DNA of 64,000 bases from Rhipicephalus microplus (GCF_043290135.1 NC_134707.1:134045319-134109318); one strand, 5' to 3'. Shown: positions 33,892 to 46,338, counted from the first letter of the stretch. Translations and numbers: made by a program. The notes: generated from the letters alone by a model not told the origin.

Positions 33892-34596
33892 AAAAATTGG
33901 CAGTTTCCACGTACAGTGGGAATCGATGATATGAGAAGCACGAATGAGAAAGGTTCATATGTCACTTTAAAATCAGCACAATGTTACGAGGTGTAGGAAG
34001 TCGATGCTATACATGACTTTCTTGTCATTATTATCATGTATTATTGTGTCGTTTACCTTCGTAATCGATTCACGTCACGTGCTACGAAATTTAGTATATG
34101 TGGAGCTAGCTAAACGGCCGCGAGCACGCTATGAGCGTGGTATGTTGACTTGTTCTTACATGACACGCGTGTCAGGATTATCATGTTTGCACCAGTCATT
34201 CCGTCATCCATTCACGTAACGTAACACCGAATTCTGTATAAGTGGAGCTAGCATAACTGCCGCGAGGATATCATAAAGAGCCCATAATACTCTAATGTAG
34301 CGTTGACGCGTGAGCTCGCTGCGCACAGCGACACTACGTTAGCAAAACGCGAGCACTATATATAGTCTGACGCCAGGTGCGATCAGCGTCCACCGGCGTG
34401 GCCCGATGGCAACCGGCGTGAAATCGGACATGCAGCATTTCGCGCCGATTTGTTACCCAGGCAACACTGCGTCTCCCTCTTTTCATGACGGAGGGACGCT
34501 GGACGCACTGAGACGCACGTGCGTCAAAGCAACGCAGCATGGCAAGCCTTATCAGCGCGCCTGGCGTGGCAAGCCTCATCATCAGCGTGGCATGTA
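33892..34596 (+). repeat. Complex repeat family, copy B, left part
   Basis: It starts at the same boundary as copy A (AAAAATTGGC, CCACGTACAGTGG, AGAAGCACGAATGAGAAAGG) and holds two or three ~146-bp monomers, the last interrupted by a separate ~304-bp insertion (34275-34578). It ends at GCGTGGCATG-TA, where a TA-flanked transposon enters. The monomer continues at 41484 with GTCATGTTG, exactly as in an uninterrupted monomer. Confidence 0.82.
34275..34578. mobile_element. ~304-bp insertion of unknown class inside a monomer
   Basis: Compared with other monomers, sequence between GCCGCGAGGATATCAT and CATCAGCGTGGCATG is extra. It is GC-rich (GCTGCGCACAGCGACAC, CGTCCACCGGCGTGGCCCG). A short ATCAT-like match on both sides may be a target duplication. 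No terminal inverted repeat or frame is seen. Confidence 0.5.
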
Positions 34597-35694
34597 TACT
34601 CGGCGACAGCTTTTCTTGACATTGGAGCGAAGGCTACGGAGGTGGGGCCTCCGCACATTTGTGTTAGTACGCAAGTAGTGCGGCAGCTTGCAGCCGATTT
34701 CGGTTCCAGTTTCGGTTTTCGCTTGCTCGCTGCGCTAGTGTGTTTCGCTAAATGTATGCATGCAAAATTGGAACGTCAGAGTTAAACTTTGATGAGAGTG
34801 CATACATGCAGCTAGTTACTGTGCTGTTTATATACTGGTACATATAAAATTTTCCGTTGTTCAGAACGTTATCCCAGCATTGTTCAGCCTTTATAACAGT
34901 GAAGTTTAGGTTCCGTGTTCAGCCCAGTATATACGGGTACGCGCCACACGTGATCGAATGTTAACGTTTACGGTATTGAGCCCTGGTACAGGCGAAATGG
35001 AAGGCCGGTTGCGGCACGATCCGGCCACGGGCCTGTCTTGTTTCAGTTTTGCTGTATTCGGTTTACGCCCTCAAAGGCTGTCAGCAATGATCGGAGCAGA
35101 CTGCGCCTCAGTGTTCGAGAAGCCTCACAATTGTTGTATATCGTTGTTAAGATTGCGCGCAAGACGCGAACAGTGAAGCTTATTTCAGAGCTTGCGCGGC
35201 CACCAGTGATAAGGCTGGAAAGTTCGATGCGTGATGTATAAAAGACGGCGCGTCCGAACGATGAGCGGCTTTTCCACGGCCGATGCTGTGCTCGCCGCTA
35301 TCAGCGCCTGTGTGCATTGCTGTAATCGGACTTTCCGTTTACCGGCCGACTGCTGCCTTCGTCAACGTCTTGACACCGTGAAGATATAATAGCTATGCAA
35401 ACTATGCATCAGCAGACGCAGCAAGCAGCAAGCAGCAGACGCAGCCGGCGTGCGGAAAACGTGGTGCCGTCCAAAAAATAAAAAAGAAAAAAAACTAGGG
35501 CGCACGATAACTTCTTTTCCATGAACAGCGTCCCATACTTGTTCTATCTTTATAATGAAGAAAGTTTTATTTATGCGTTCCAAGTAGCTATTAGAATCAG
35601 AAAATAAAATAGGTACTATTTCCTGGCGCGCGCGCATGCAGGATTGGATTGGATTGGATTGGATAAACTTTTATTTGGTCCTCCAAAACACAGA

Positions 35695-38600
35695 TCACTG
35701 TGTTGCGGGCAGCTCCCACGTGGGGACTGAGATGCCAAGCTCCTCAGCCGCCTCGCGGGCTTGGTGGACAGCCCAGAGCTGATCTGCCAAGGATGAGCTG
35801 CGGATTGCCGCCTCCCATCTGGCAGAGGTGATGTGCGATAAATGAGCGAATTTGGTGCACTGCCAGAGCATGTGTTCTAATGAAGCTATTTTCCCACAAT
35901 GTGGACAAAGATTACTTGGGTATAGGTCAGGGTACATGATGTGTAACATTTTCAATGCAGGGTACACCCGCGTTTGCAAAAGCCTTAATGTAAGTGCTTG
36001 GGGCCGGGTTAGATTTTTGTGAGGTGGAGGGAAAATCCTTCTAGACAGGTAGAAATGTTTAGTGAGCTCGTTATATGTTGTAAGAATTTCCCGGTTATCC
36101 CCTTCACCGCTAGAACGCATCCCCGGGGAGGCGCGGTTGGAGAGTTCTCGCGCCGCCTCGTGTGCTGCTTCGTTGAGATTGGGAGGGGAATCGTTGATTT
36201 GTCCAAGGTGAGCTGGGAACCAACTCAGAAGATGATGTGTTATGTTCTTGCCTTGCAGTATTTTCAGCGTTTGTTCACAGACCGTCCCCTTGGCGAACGC
36301 CCGTAGTGCTGCCATGGAATCACTGTAGACCACTTCAATGTTATCCATCTTGAGTGCTAAGGCGATGGCCACTTGTTCCGCAATGATTGGGTCTTTCGTC
36401 CTGACCGTCGCTGAGTTGACGACATGGCCAGCCCCATCGACTACCACTGCCACAAACGCTTTCCCATTGGCGTAGGAAGCCGCGTCAACAAATACGACCC
36501 CTCGTTCCTAGTTTGAGACTTGACGAAGTATAGTCCTGGCCCTCGCTACCCTTCTTCCGACGTTGTGTTCTGGATGCATGTTTCTCGGTATAGGAGATAC
36601 CGTGATAGTCTCCCTGATGTTGTCAGGGATATCATTGTAATTGCGTCTGATTGCTATTGGGTTTTGGCCCAGCTCCTGCAGGATCATTCTCCCCGACCTT
36701 GTAGTAGATAACCTTGCAAACTGTGCTCTCTTTTGGGCTTCTGCTATTTCTTCGAGCGTGTTGTGTATGCCAAGCTCAAGCAGACGCTCGGTGCTGGTAT
36801 GTATGGGCAGGCCCAGGACCTTCTTAATAACTTTCCTGAGGAGCACATTCAGTGTCTCGGACTCTGCTCTTGACCAGTTGTGCATTGCTGCCTCGTATGT
36901 GAAGTGACTTAGAACAAACGCATGCATCAACCTGATGAGGTTGTCTTCCTTGATCCCATTTCTTTTGTTGGCCACTCTGCGTATGAGGTGCACCGCACTG
37001 TCTGTTTTCCGAGTTAACTTGGCTATAGATTTGCTGTTGGCACCGGTAGACTCTATCAGCATTCCCAGGACTTTGATGGAGTCGACCCTCTGGATGGAAT
37101 CCCCTTGATTTGTACGGAGAGGGATGTCTATCTGATTTAACGACTTCCATCCCCTGGGCTTTGGTCCCCGGCGTGCAGTCCGATAAAGCAAAAGTTCTGA
37201 CTTACTCGAGGAGCACTTGAGCCCGGAAGGGCGAAGGTAGTCTTCTACGGTGTCAATCGCCTCTTGCAGAGCGCTCTCAATCTGCCCCTCGCTTCCACTT
37301 GTGCACCAGATGGTAATGTCATCTGCGTAGATGCTGTGCTTCAATCCTTCAATGCTCGATAATTTCTTTGACAGTCCAATCATGGCAATGTTAAACAGCA
37401 TTGGTGAAATCACTGCCCCTTGTGGCGTGCCCCTTGCTTCTAGTTCGATTTCTGCGGTCTCGATATCTGCAATCTTCATCACGGCTTTCCGATCTGTAAG
37501 AAAGGACCATACGTAGTCATAGAAGGCTTTCCCTAGACCAAGCTTGGAAATTGCTTCGAGTATGAATGAGTGGTGGATGTTGTCAAACGCGTTTTCTAGA
37601 TCTAGGCACAGAATGGCTCTCACGTCTCTGGTTTCATTGTCAATGACCTGGTGTTTGATAAGCTTCAATGCATCTTGTGTGGATAGCCCTGCCCTAAATC
37701 CAACCATATTGTGTGTATATATGTTGTTATCTTCCAAGTACTTGTTTATCCTGTGCAGTATGGCATGTTCTGCGACCTTGCCGATACATGATGTCAAGGA
37801 TATTGGCCTCATGTTGTCCAAGTTAGGGGGCTTTCCTGGCTTAGGAATAAGGATTGTGCTGGCCAGATTCACTGCTCTGGCAACCTGCCTTCTTTCCATG
37901 CTGAATTGATCATATCCCTCAGGGTTTCAATTGAATCGTCATCAAGGTTACGCAGGGCCTTGTTTGATATACCGTCCGGGCCAGGGGCCGACCTGCCGTT
38001 GAGATCATGCAAGGCTCTTCTGATCTCCTCGATGTTAAAGTCGCCCTCAAGACCTGGATTTGGCGTGCCCTGGTACTGTCTACTTGGTGGTGCCAATCCT
38101 CTTTTGATTGGGAGGTACTTATGCACGAGCTGCTGGACAACTTGCTGTTCTGTAGTGTGCCCTATCTCTTTATGCAAAATTCGAGCGATAACATGCTTTT
38201 GATTTGTTTTGGTGGTGTTTTCGTTGAGGAGATGCTTTAACATATTCCATGTCTTGCCATTGCGCATCTGACCATCGACGGAGTTGCAGATTTCGTCCCA
38301 TTGCTGCCTCGATAGTGCGCGACAATGTTCCTCGACTGATCTGTTTACCTCAGCTATCTTCTTCCTCAGTCTTCGGTTCAGGCGCTGACCCTTCCAACGG
38401 TTCAGTAGTGCTTGCTTTGCCTCAAGAAGATGAGCAAGCCGGCTATCCATTCTTTCAACCGGAAGATCTGTGGTAATGGTGGAAGAGACGGATTTGATGT
38501 CATCTTTAATCTGTTTGACCCACTGCTCCAAGCCTTGTCTGTGGCCATCTTGTTCCCTTTCCATCCTTATCTTCCTGAACTTATCCCAGTCTGTGAAGTG

Positions 38601-39341
38601 GAATTCTCTCTGCTTTTTACGCTCCACGGAGAAGGTAGTGGCAAAAATGCAGTGGTCACTCCCTAGGTCTACAGCAAGGTTCATCCACTGGGCCTTCTTG
38701 ATGTTCCTTACAAATGTAAGGTCCGGGGTGGAATCCCTGCAGCAAGATGTACCAAGCCTTCTTGGTAGGCTGGGGTCTGTGATTAGGGAGAGATCAAGTT
38801 CACTGGCACTTTGCCAAAGTCGATTTCCTTTCCCAGTGTTGTACTTGTAAGCCCATGTATGATGAGGGGCGTTGAAATCACCTGCTATGATGAGTGGACA
38901 TTCCCCGGCGATATTAACAGCTTTCTTTAAAACCGCCTTGAACCCTTGCTTTTGTTCCTTTGGACTGCTGTATATATTAAGAATAAAAATGCTCTGACGG
39001 TTGCTGGTACCCGGCCCGATCTCTACCAAGACGTGTTCCAATCGGCCTGCTTCTATCTTGAGGTCATGGGTTACGTGCGTTAGTTTGTTGCATACGAAGG
39101 TGCAGACTCCCCTCCCTTCAGTATCCCCTATTACAGGCCGGAATCCAGGCAACGTTGCTTGCGGTGAAAGGGTCTCTTGTAATAATATAATATGAGGCTT
39201 TTCTTGGCTGCTCCTGATATACTGCTGCAGGGTTGCCTTCTTTTTAAGGTAACCTCTACAGTTCCATTGCCAGATACGAAATGCTTCACGTAGCGCTGCC
39301 ATCATGGTTATTACATGGGTGGCCAGAGCATGATGCTGCAC
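35695..39341 (-). pseudogene. LINE ORF2: endonuclease, reverse transcriptase, RNase H
   Basis: About 1,216 codons. Endonuclease: IWQWNCRGYLKKK, ILLQETLSPQ, IAGDFNAPHHTWAYK, TPDLTFVRN and DLGSDHCIFATTFS. RT: STILIPKPGKPPNLDNMRPI, AILCLDLENAFDNIHHSFI, ARGTPQGAVISPMLFNIAM and SIYADDITIWC with an intact YADD box. RNase H: VVFVDAASYANGKAFVAVVV, IIAEQVAIALAL and VVYSDSMAALRAF, giving Asp, Glu and Asp, then WFPAHLGQ. The last part has a CPHCGKIASLEHMLWQC finger. Two lesions: a one-base deletion near 37869 (RLPEQ then NLAST) and an in-frame TAG at 36508-36510, just before RNase H. The start overlaps the end of ORF1; ATGs at 39341, 39305 and 39302 are all possible. Confidence 0.9.
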
Positions 39342-41238
39342 CTGTCGACAGGTTTGGTACCCCTAGTATTGGTGGCCGAAGGGGTGAGCTTGGTGCATGA
39401 GGAGGCCTTGCTGTGTTATGCAGATATGCTTCGACCTTTGTAATGCGCAAAGTCATATGCTCTTCCAGTGCCGCCACGCTTGATTGTAGCCTACCCATCT
39501 GCTCGCTAAGATTGGCTACTACTTTGCTGAGCGTGTCAAACACCACTTTCATATCTGACATGGTCGTTTGGTTGGCTTTCACGTGTTCTGCCATGACTGC
39601 CCTCTTTTTCGCGGTTCTCGAGTCCCCCACGTTTTCAGCCACAGGGATATCAACTGGCTGAGGCATTGGCTGTGAAGATTGCGCGCTGGTTAGCTTAGTG
39701 AGAAGAATTTTTATTTCCTTTAACTCAGCTGATAGCCTCTCATTTGATTTTGTAAGTCTCGCGTTTTCTTGCTCTAGCTGTACAATTCTATCATGCTCTG
39801 GCAGCTTACCTGTCATCACCTCTGCCCCGCCGTTGCGCACTCGCTCAGCCCAGCTGCCTTTCGAAGTAACTGCAGGCGTCCTCCCCGGGTGTGAAGCCGT
39901 GATCTCGAACTGAACGCCAGGTAGCTGGCCATTCGGGTGCCGCCCAGGCTGATCCCGACCCTGATGGTGACCTTGAGAACTCGAGCGCCCCCGTGATTGG
40001 GAGCGGGCCTTGGGTATAGAACCTCTTCTGGAACGCGACCTCCCCCTGGAGTGGGGCCGCCTTTCCTGTTCTTGTGTAGTCTGGATGCTCTGGGTCCCGT
40101 AGGCTGGAATAAGCTGCTTGTCATTGATGTCTGGACTCGATGTGATTGATGCGTCCCGGGCTTCTGCGGCTGCTCGCGATCTTTCCCAACGTCTGCGTCT
40201 GACGACGTATGGCACTAAGAACCTGTTCTTGCACTCCTTGTCTGCCGTGGGATGGTGACCGTCGCACAGCTTGCATCTTGGATTGCACTGGTGCAGGCTA
40301 TCTGGGTTCTTGATTTCGCAGCCTCTTCAGATTGTTTCAGCTGGGTTCGGACAGACGTCAGCCCGATGTCCCAGCTTTCCGCAGACGTAACAAATATCGA
40401 TGTTCTTGCGGTAAAGGGAGCACTGCAAAAGTGAAGGTCCATATCTCACGAATCTGGGCACCTTGTGTCCCTCGAACGCTATGATGATTGTCCCGGTGTT
40501 CTTGATTCTCTTGGCCTGCAGCGCGAGCGGGTTGTTCGCGTTCACAATCTTTCGGGTCAAAATGTCCTGAGTATCGCTTACGGGGATCCCGCCAATCACT
40601 CCTTTACAAGTGTCGTGGGGTGCCGCGGCGTACGCGCTAACCTCGAAAACTTTGCCTCCAATGTCAATTTGCTTGACCTTGAGGTATCTTGAAGCTCTGT
40701 CTTGGTCCGGAGTGCTTGCCACCATAATGTTCTGCTGCAAGTTGGAACAGATGATGTCCTGCATGGCCTCTTCCTCTTTGACGCCGGCCGCCAGTACTAT
40801 CGCGTCTGCCACGGCTCCAGTGCCAATTCTCGAGATATTTAATCCTCCACGTGGTCGTAGCACAATTTTGCTGAAGTCCTTAGGTAGTGGCGGCATGCGT
40901 CCTGCTCGCACGATTGTATGCTTGGTGTCATACCTATTACGACTGGCTCGAGCGTCTCCCGCAACGCCGGCCTCGGTTGAACCCTTGGCAGCAGGAACGC
41001 TAACCACGGCTTGCTTATTCCTTGAGCGTCTCGTTTCGGCTTCCTTCCAACCCATTTCTTCCGTGCAATCCTCTGGAGAGATGTCCTCTCCATCTACTTG
41101 GTATTCCATTCTCAGTTGCAGATACTGGAACGCGCAGAGCGTTGAGTCGCGTTGGCGCCGGGCCGGCGCATCGGCGACAATCACCTCCTTGGTTAGGCCT
41201 AAATCCCCCGGTGGCGTTGCCGTGTAAAAATGTCCCAA
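39286..41238 (-). pseudogene. LINE ORF1: Gag-like protein with zinc knuckles
   Basis: A 651-codon frame interrupted only by TGA at 40327-40329 (codon 304). The N-terminal part has EYQVDGEDISPEDCTEEMGW and a conserved middle (QDRASRYLKVKQIDIGGKVF, GTIIIAFEGHKVPRFVRYG), then CYVCGKLGHRADVC, a CCHC knuckle. Past the TGA the same frame continues CNPRCKLCDGHHPTADKEC, a second knuckle, a basic RS-rich stretch with RSRSRRGSIPKARSQSRGRS, and a coiled-coil-like segment (QLEQENARLTKSNERLSAEL). ORF1 proteins bind element RNA. A single CGA-to-TGA transition explains the stop. Confidence 0.88.
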
Positions 41239-41481
41239 AAACGGTTTAAAAGTCCACTCACCGGCACAAAGGTGGTATCTGCTGATTTCTTAAGAACTTA
41301 GGCACACGATGAGAGTAAAAACTCGGCGACAAATTCGTGAATACCACAGGAAAGCATTCTTGAAAGCAGGAGCCGATCTTCGCGCGTCCGCACTGGTCGG
41401 CACCGAGAGCGTCTCCCGCGCATGCAGGCGGTTCGGCTCTATAGCTTCCACAGTGCTGTCAAGAAAAGCTGTCGCCGAGTA

Positions 41482-42225
<744 letters not shown>

Positions 42226-44264
42226 TAAGAAGGCGCGCAGCGCGGGTCACTTAATCCCCGAACGATCCGCATATATAGGGTGTGCCTCCAGAGAACTGGC
42301 TGACTGGTCGGACTGGGATGCGCAAGGAAGAATGCATCATCTAACGTATATGCAATTTATATCCAAAGATTCTGCACTACAGAGCGGCAAAGTCGGGCGA
42401 AGCGTGTGGGATTGTGGTCATCAGGTTGCGTTGTGTTGCTCGCCTGTTGGCACTGCCACCGTTTGTGTATTCTTAATTTATACCAGTGCTAGGAGGTCAT
42501 CCTAACCTACATGGTTTTCCGTGACGCTTCATTGGTTTTCTGATAGAACGTTTACTGAAAAAAAAGGGCAAATACATAGGCATGGTTCATGCTGTACGTG
42601 TACGAGCACTGCAATGTTGTTGTGAATAACTGAAATGCACGGAAACAAAACTTCGCATCGGCCAAGCCGGATAACTTTCGTTTTAACTAGTTTGCGCAAA
42701 AAATAAACAAAACAAGAGCACGAGGTTATGAAGTAACCACTCTAGAGTGGTAGGTGGTGCTCATGTTTGTGTTGATTCCTCTTGTCCCTGTTTTTCGGCG
42801 AACAACCATTTAGAAGTATACTCTAATACATTTCACTCAAAAGGTAGCCTCTTGGCGAACACCTTTCATTCGCAGTAAATACCTCGTTACGGTTATTTCG
42901 CCAAATCTGAGAAGAACAAAAGGGTGTTGTTGTATTTTCTTGCCACAAGAGATGACGTTTGCGAGATAAAGAGCACGCACTGCAAACACAATCTTTGAAA
43001 ATTTGTAAGTTTGCTGTGAGTCAAATTATGCCACATCTTTTTCCGGAATATAATACAGTTCTATGAGAACAATTAAATATTTTTGAGTAAATCTTGAGTG
43101 GGATATTTTTTTAATAAATACTTTTAGTTGACCAACACGTTTGCTTTTTCTGTGTGTTTTGATCAAGATTCATTACTTCAAAGTTTACTACAGCCACTAA
43201 GATGCAGGAGACAATTACTCACGCAGAGGATTACTCTGCGTGAGTATGAACAAGCTATCACATTCACACAGTCAGTAATCATGTGCCGAAAACGAGCATG
43301 ATTGAAAAACGCGTTTTTGGAAATTAAAAAAAAAAATACTTGTGTTTCCTAGAAGTAATGAAATTCAAGTGAGCTACTTTTTCATGACTTCTCTTTGAGC
43401 TACAAATAAAAATATATATGATGTGTAGCTAGCAATGCTGTTAGCACGGTCGCGAAATGGCAAAAACGCAGTCTTCGTAAAATGGTCGTCATGACGCGGC
43501 GACGCTTCTCGATTTTTCGCCGTGCTTCGAAAAATACTTTACTTTAAAACTGACTGTGATTTTGTGCTAGCTTTTCGGTCATACGGGCATATTGTAAAAA
43601 TACCAGGTAAATTTTAGATATAAGGTATACCACGATTTTTTTTTTCGTGGGATTATTCGTGGAATCGACTTGAGCTTGCTGAACGTAAAAGCGTGTTATT
43701 GTACACTCAGTGGCGTTCCGTTTTTGAAACTTCTACGTGATCCGGCCGGTCTGCACCAAACAATCACACTTACATCAAAAACTACCGGGTTCTATACCCA
43801 AAAGTCTTGGCAAGTATTGGCTTGCGTGATCTTGACACAAAACTTACGTGATGGGGCGACAAGATCAGCTTCAATATGAGTTGGCATGCCAAGGCTCGGC
43901 GTGTGACGGAATGCTCCTCCTTTTTTTTCTTTTTCTTTCATTGAAGGCAGAAATGTTCGGAAAAGTAGGAAGGGCGACCGTGCTCTCGTCAGCGAGCCAC
44001 AGCACAGATGAGAAGGCCATAATTTAGGCGCGCGCCACTCGACTACTGCAGCCGCCTGCAGCAGGGGTGAGAGGTCACGCACTTACGCCAAGCATGGCCG
44101 ATGTGTGGAGGGGCTACGAAGAAACGCTGTGAGAGCGACGCTATGATTGATGTGCAGACGATAAAACCGAAGCCGCGATGTCGGGAATAGGCCACTAAGA
44201 GTGTCTGGCGGGCACTTTACGAGGCCATTCTGATGGCGCAGACCGAGCAGCTGCGAGCATCCCT
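42226..44264. other. Gene-free stretch with one perfect hairpin
   Basis: No gene is recognised. TACTCACGCAGAG (43216-43228) and CTCTGCGTGAGTA (43234-43246) form a perfect 13-bp stem with a 5-base loop. A second small stem (CCACGA/TCGTGG around T9) is near 43630-43650. Confidence 0.5.
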
Positions 44265-44605
44265 CGGCGGTCACAGTTGCGGTACGCTTGCATGCTCGGT
44301 TCCTGATTATGCAACGGCGCAACGAGGGGACGGTAAACACACAATGAGAATTGCATGGACAGAGGCGCTGGACTCCCATTTGATCTTATTTCATCTTGAC
44401 ACGCTATTTTATACTCACAAGTGACCACACAAAAGCAGTGCGTGACCACGTGTGAGTATAAAAGTGCGTTTCGAGATGAATAACTATCAGATGGGAGTCC
44501 AGCGCCTGTCTTTGTGTATTTCTGATTGAGTGTGTTTCTTGTTCCTTCGTTGCGCCGTTGCATATTAAGGAACCCTTGCCAGATCACCCAACTGTCACTG
44601 CGACC
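44265..44605. repeat. Foldback inverted repeat (~155-base arms)
   Basis: The two halves are imperfect reverse complements centred at about 44435. Matched pairs include TTTTATACTCACA (44407-44419) with TGTGAGTATAAAA (44451-44463), AGGCGCTGGACTCCCAT (44363-44379) with ATGGGAGTCCAGCGCCT (44491-44507), and GCAACGGCGCAACGA (44311-44325) with TCGTTGCGCCGTTGC (44547-44561). The loop is about 31 bases. It may be a foldback-type or miniature inverted-repeat element, or a source of hairpin RNA. Confidence 0.82.
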
Positions 44606-45405
44606 GAGTGTGTCATGTCAGCGCCTCCTCTATTTTTTCCGTGCCCGGGCGAACGCTCTGTTCAGGCCGTCGAGCTCGTGCTCCGCCTCCACCCGCCGCT
44701 GCCGCATGATGGCACTGCGCGAGTAGACTACGGGATGCTGGCGCTGAAGGGCCGCGCGTATTAGGAAGCTCACGAATTCGTGATTTCGTGCGACTTAACT
44801 TGCAGTTGTCCTTCTTGACGGCTTTCACGGATGCAGGGAGGGTGAAAAGCAACACGAACATAGCAGCACGCTGTTTTCACCTGGCCCTGTCAGGCCGTGC
44901 TACCGGTTCGATATATGCGTTCGAGTGTTATAGTATTCGCGTTATATTTTCTCTTGCAAGCCATTGAAACACCATTATTTGCATGCCTCAGTATATAATA
45001 ACGTTGTGCAACACTCTGCCTGTCTGACGAAAAAAAAATAAACTGATCGTCGTTTTTTTTTATTTCTCATTATATACAAAAAAAAACTCGCCGGTCCTGT
45101 CATGGATTCACCGGAGACGACTTGTTTGTTTGTTAGTTTTTTTGTTTTTTTGTTTGTAGCCCAGAATTCATGGCACATACCCACTCTGGGAGATTGGCCA
45201 AGAACACACGTAGTATCTTGTAGACAGTAACTGCACTATCGCACACAAAAAAATAAAAGAAAAATATGTAGAAGGAAGACATTATAAAAAAACTAAGATT
45301 CAGAGAGTGAGCAAACATAAATCATTCACAGATATAATGACTATAATTTAATTTGGGGAGAGGAACAGGCAGCTGAGTGAGCTAAACCCGATTAACTTGG
45401 GATGT
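44606..45405. other. Gene-free stretch
   Basis: A GC-rich part to about 44770, then AT- and T-rich DNA with TTTGTTTGTTAG-like runs. I see no supported feature. Confidence 0.5.
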
Positions 45406-46338
45406 ATGTCTACCATAGTGCTTCATAGAGAAAGCAACAGAATACCAATCAAGAAGGGTGTAAGGCAAGGGGACACAATTTCCCCAATGCTGTTTACCGC
45501 GTGCTTACAGGAGGTTTTCAGAAGCCTAGAATGGGAACAGTTAGGGATAAGAGTCAATGGAGAATACCTTAGTAACCTGCGCTTCGCCGATGACATTGCA
45601 TTGCTGAGTAACTCGGGGGACGAATTGCAACTCATGATTACGGAGTTAGACAAGGAGAGCAGAAAAGTGGGTCTTAAAATTAATCTGCAGAAAACGAAAG
45701 TAATGTACAACAACCTCGGCAAAGAGCAGCGCTTCGAGATAGGTAATAGTGCACTTGAAGTTGTAAAAGACTATGTCTACTTAGGGCAGGTAATAACCGC
45801 AGAGCCGAACCACGAGATTGAAATAACTAGAAGAATAAGAATGGGGTGGAGCACATTCGGCAAGCACTCTCAAATTATGACAGGTAGATTGCCACTATCC
45901 CTCAAGAGAAAGGTATATAACAGCTGTATCTTGCCGGTACTTAGCTACGGAGCAGAAACCTGGAGACTTACAAAGAGGGTTCAGCTTAAATTGAGGACGA
46001 CGCAGCGAGCAATGGAAAGAAAAATGGTAGGTGTAACCTTAAGAGACAAGAAGAGAGCAGAGTGGATTAGGGAACAAACGGGGGTTAAGGATATCATAAC
46101 TGAAATCAAGAACAAGAAATGGACATGGGCAGGGCATGTAGCGCGTAGACAGGATAACCGCTGGTCATTAAGGGTAACTGACTGGATTCCCAGAGAAGGG
46201 AAGCGGGTTAGGGGGAGACAGAAGGTTAGGTGGGCAGATGAGATTAAGAAGTTTGCGGGTATAAATTGGAAGCAGCAAGCACAGGACCGGGTTAACTGGC
46301 GGAACATGGGAGAGGCCTTTGTCCTGCAGTGGACGTAG
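45397..46338 (+). CDS. C-terminal part of RTE reverse transcriptase, open
   Basis: A 313-codon frame whose first few codons are flanking sequence (MGCMST) and whose RT part starts at VLHRESNRIPIKKGVRQGD. It then has ISPMLFTACLQEVFR, LRFADDIALLSNSGDEL with an FADD catalytic box, KINLQKTKVMYNN, YVYLGQVITAEPN, VLSYGAETWRLTKRVQLKL, KMVGVTLRDKKRAEWIREQT, and the ending WRNMGEAFVLQWT typical of RTE proteins. The N-terminal endonuclease and RT fingers are missing, so the protein would be inactive even if made. There are no stops. Confidence 0.85.
   Translation: MGCMSTIVLHRESNRIPIKKGVRQGDTISPMLFTACLQEVFRSLEWEQLGIRVNGEYLSNLRFADDIALLSNSGDELQLMITELDKESRKVGLKINLQKTKVMYNNLGKEQRFEIGNSALEVVKDYVYLGQVITAEPNHEIEITRRIRMGWSTFGKHSQIMTGRLPLSLKRKVYNSCILPVLSYGAETWRLTKRVQLKLRTTQRAMERKMVGVTLRDKKRAEWIREQTGVKDIITEIKNKKWTWAGHVARRQDNRWSLRVTDWIPREGKRVRGRQKVRWADEIKKFAGINWKQQAQDRVNWRNMGEAFVLQWT

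Larger units (their letters stand above)
35643..41416 (-). mobile_element. Near full-length I-like LINE
   Basis: A 5.8-kb non-LTR retrotransposon on the minus strand. CGCGCATGCAGG occurs at 35631-35642 and 41417-41428 as a 12-bp target duplication. From the 5' end (right): a ~180-base leader beginning GAGACGCTCTCGGTGCCG, ORF1 with zinc knuckles, ORF2 with endonuclease, RT and RNase H, and a 3' end AATAAAAGTTTATCC followed by four AATCC repeats. RNase H plus this tail suggests the I group (I/LOA-like); the exact clade needs a tree. Only three disabling lesions are seen over the two ORFs. Confidence 0.88.
34597..41481. mobile_element. TA-flanked inverted-repeat DNA transposon, split by a LINE
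   Basis: A 25-base terminal inverted repeat beginning TACTCGGCGACAGC lies at 34597-34621 and, reverse-complemented, at 41457-41481. TA dinucleotides border it (34595-34596 and 41482-41483). Removing one TA and the element restores GCATG-TA-GTCATG, the normal sequence of the surrounding monomer. TA duplication points to a Tc1/mariner-like transposase. Without the LINE (35643-41416 plus one target copy), the element is only about 1.1 kb and shows no transposase, so it is non-autonomous. A TATAAAA box occurs near 35235. Confidence 0.8.

Noticed and set aside
40610..41227. 205-codon plus-strand frame
   Set aside because: Antisense shadow of the LINE ORF1 N-terminal half.
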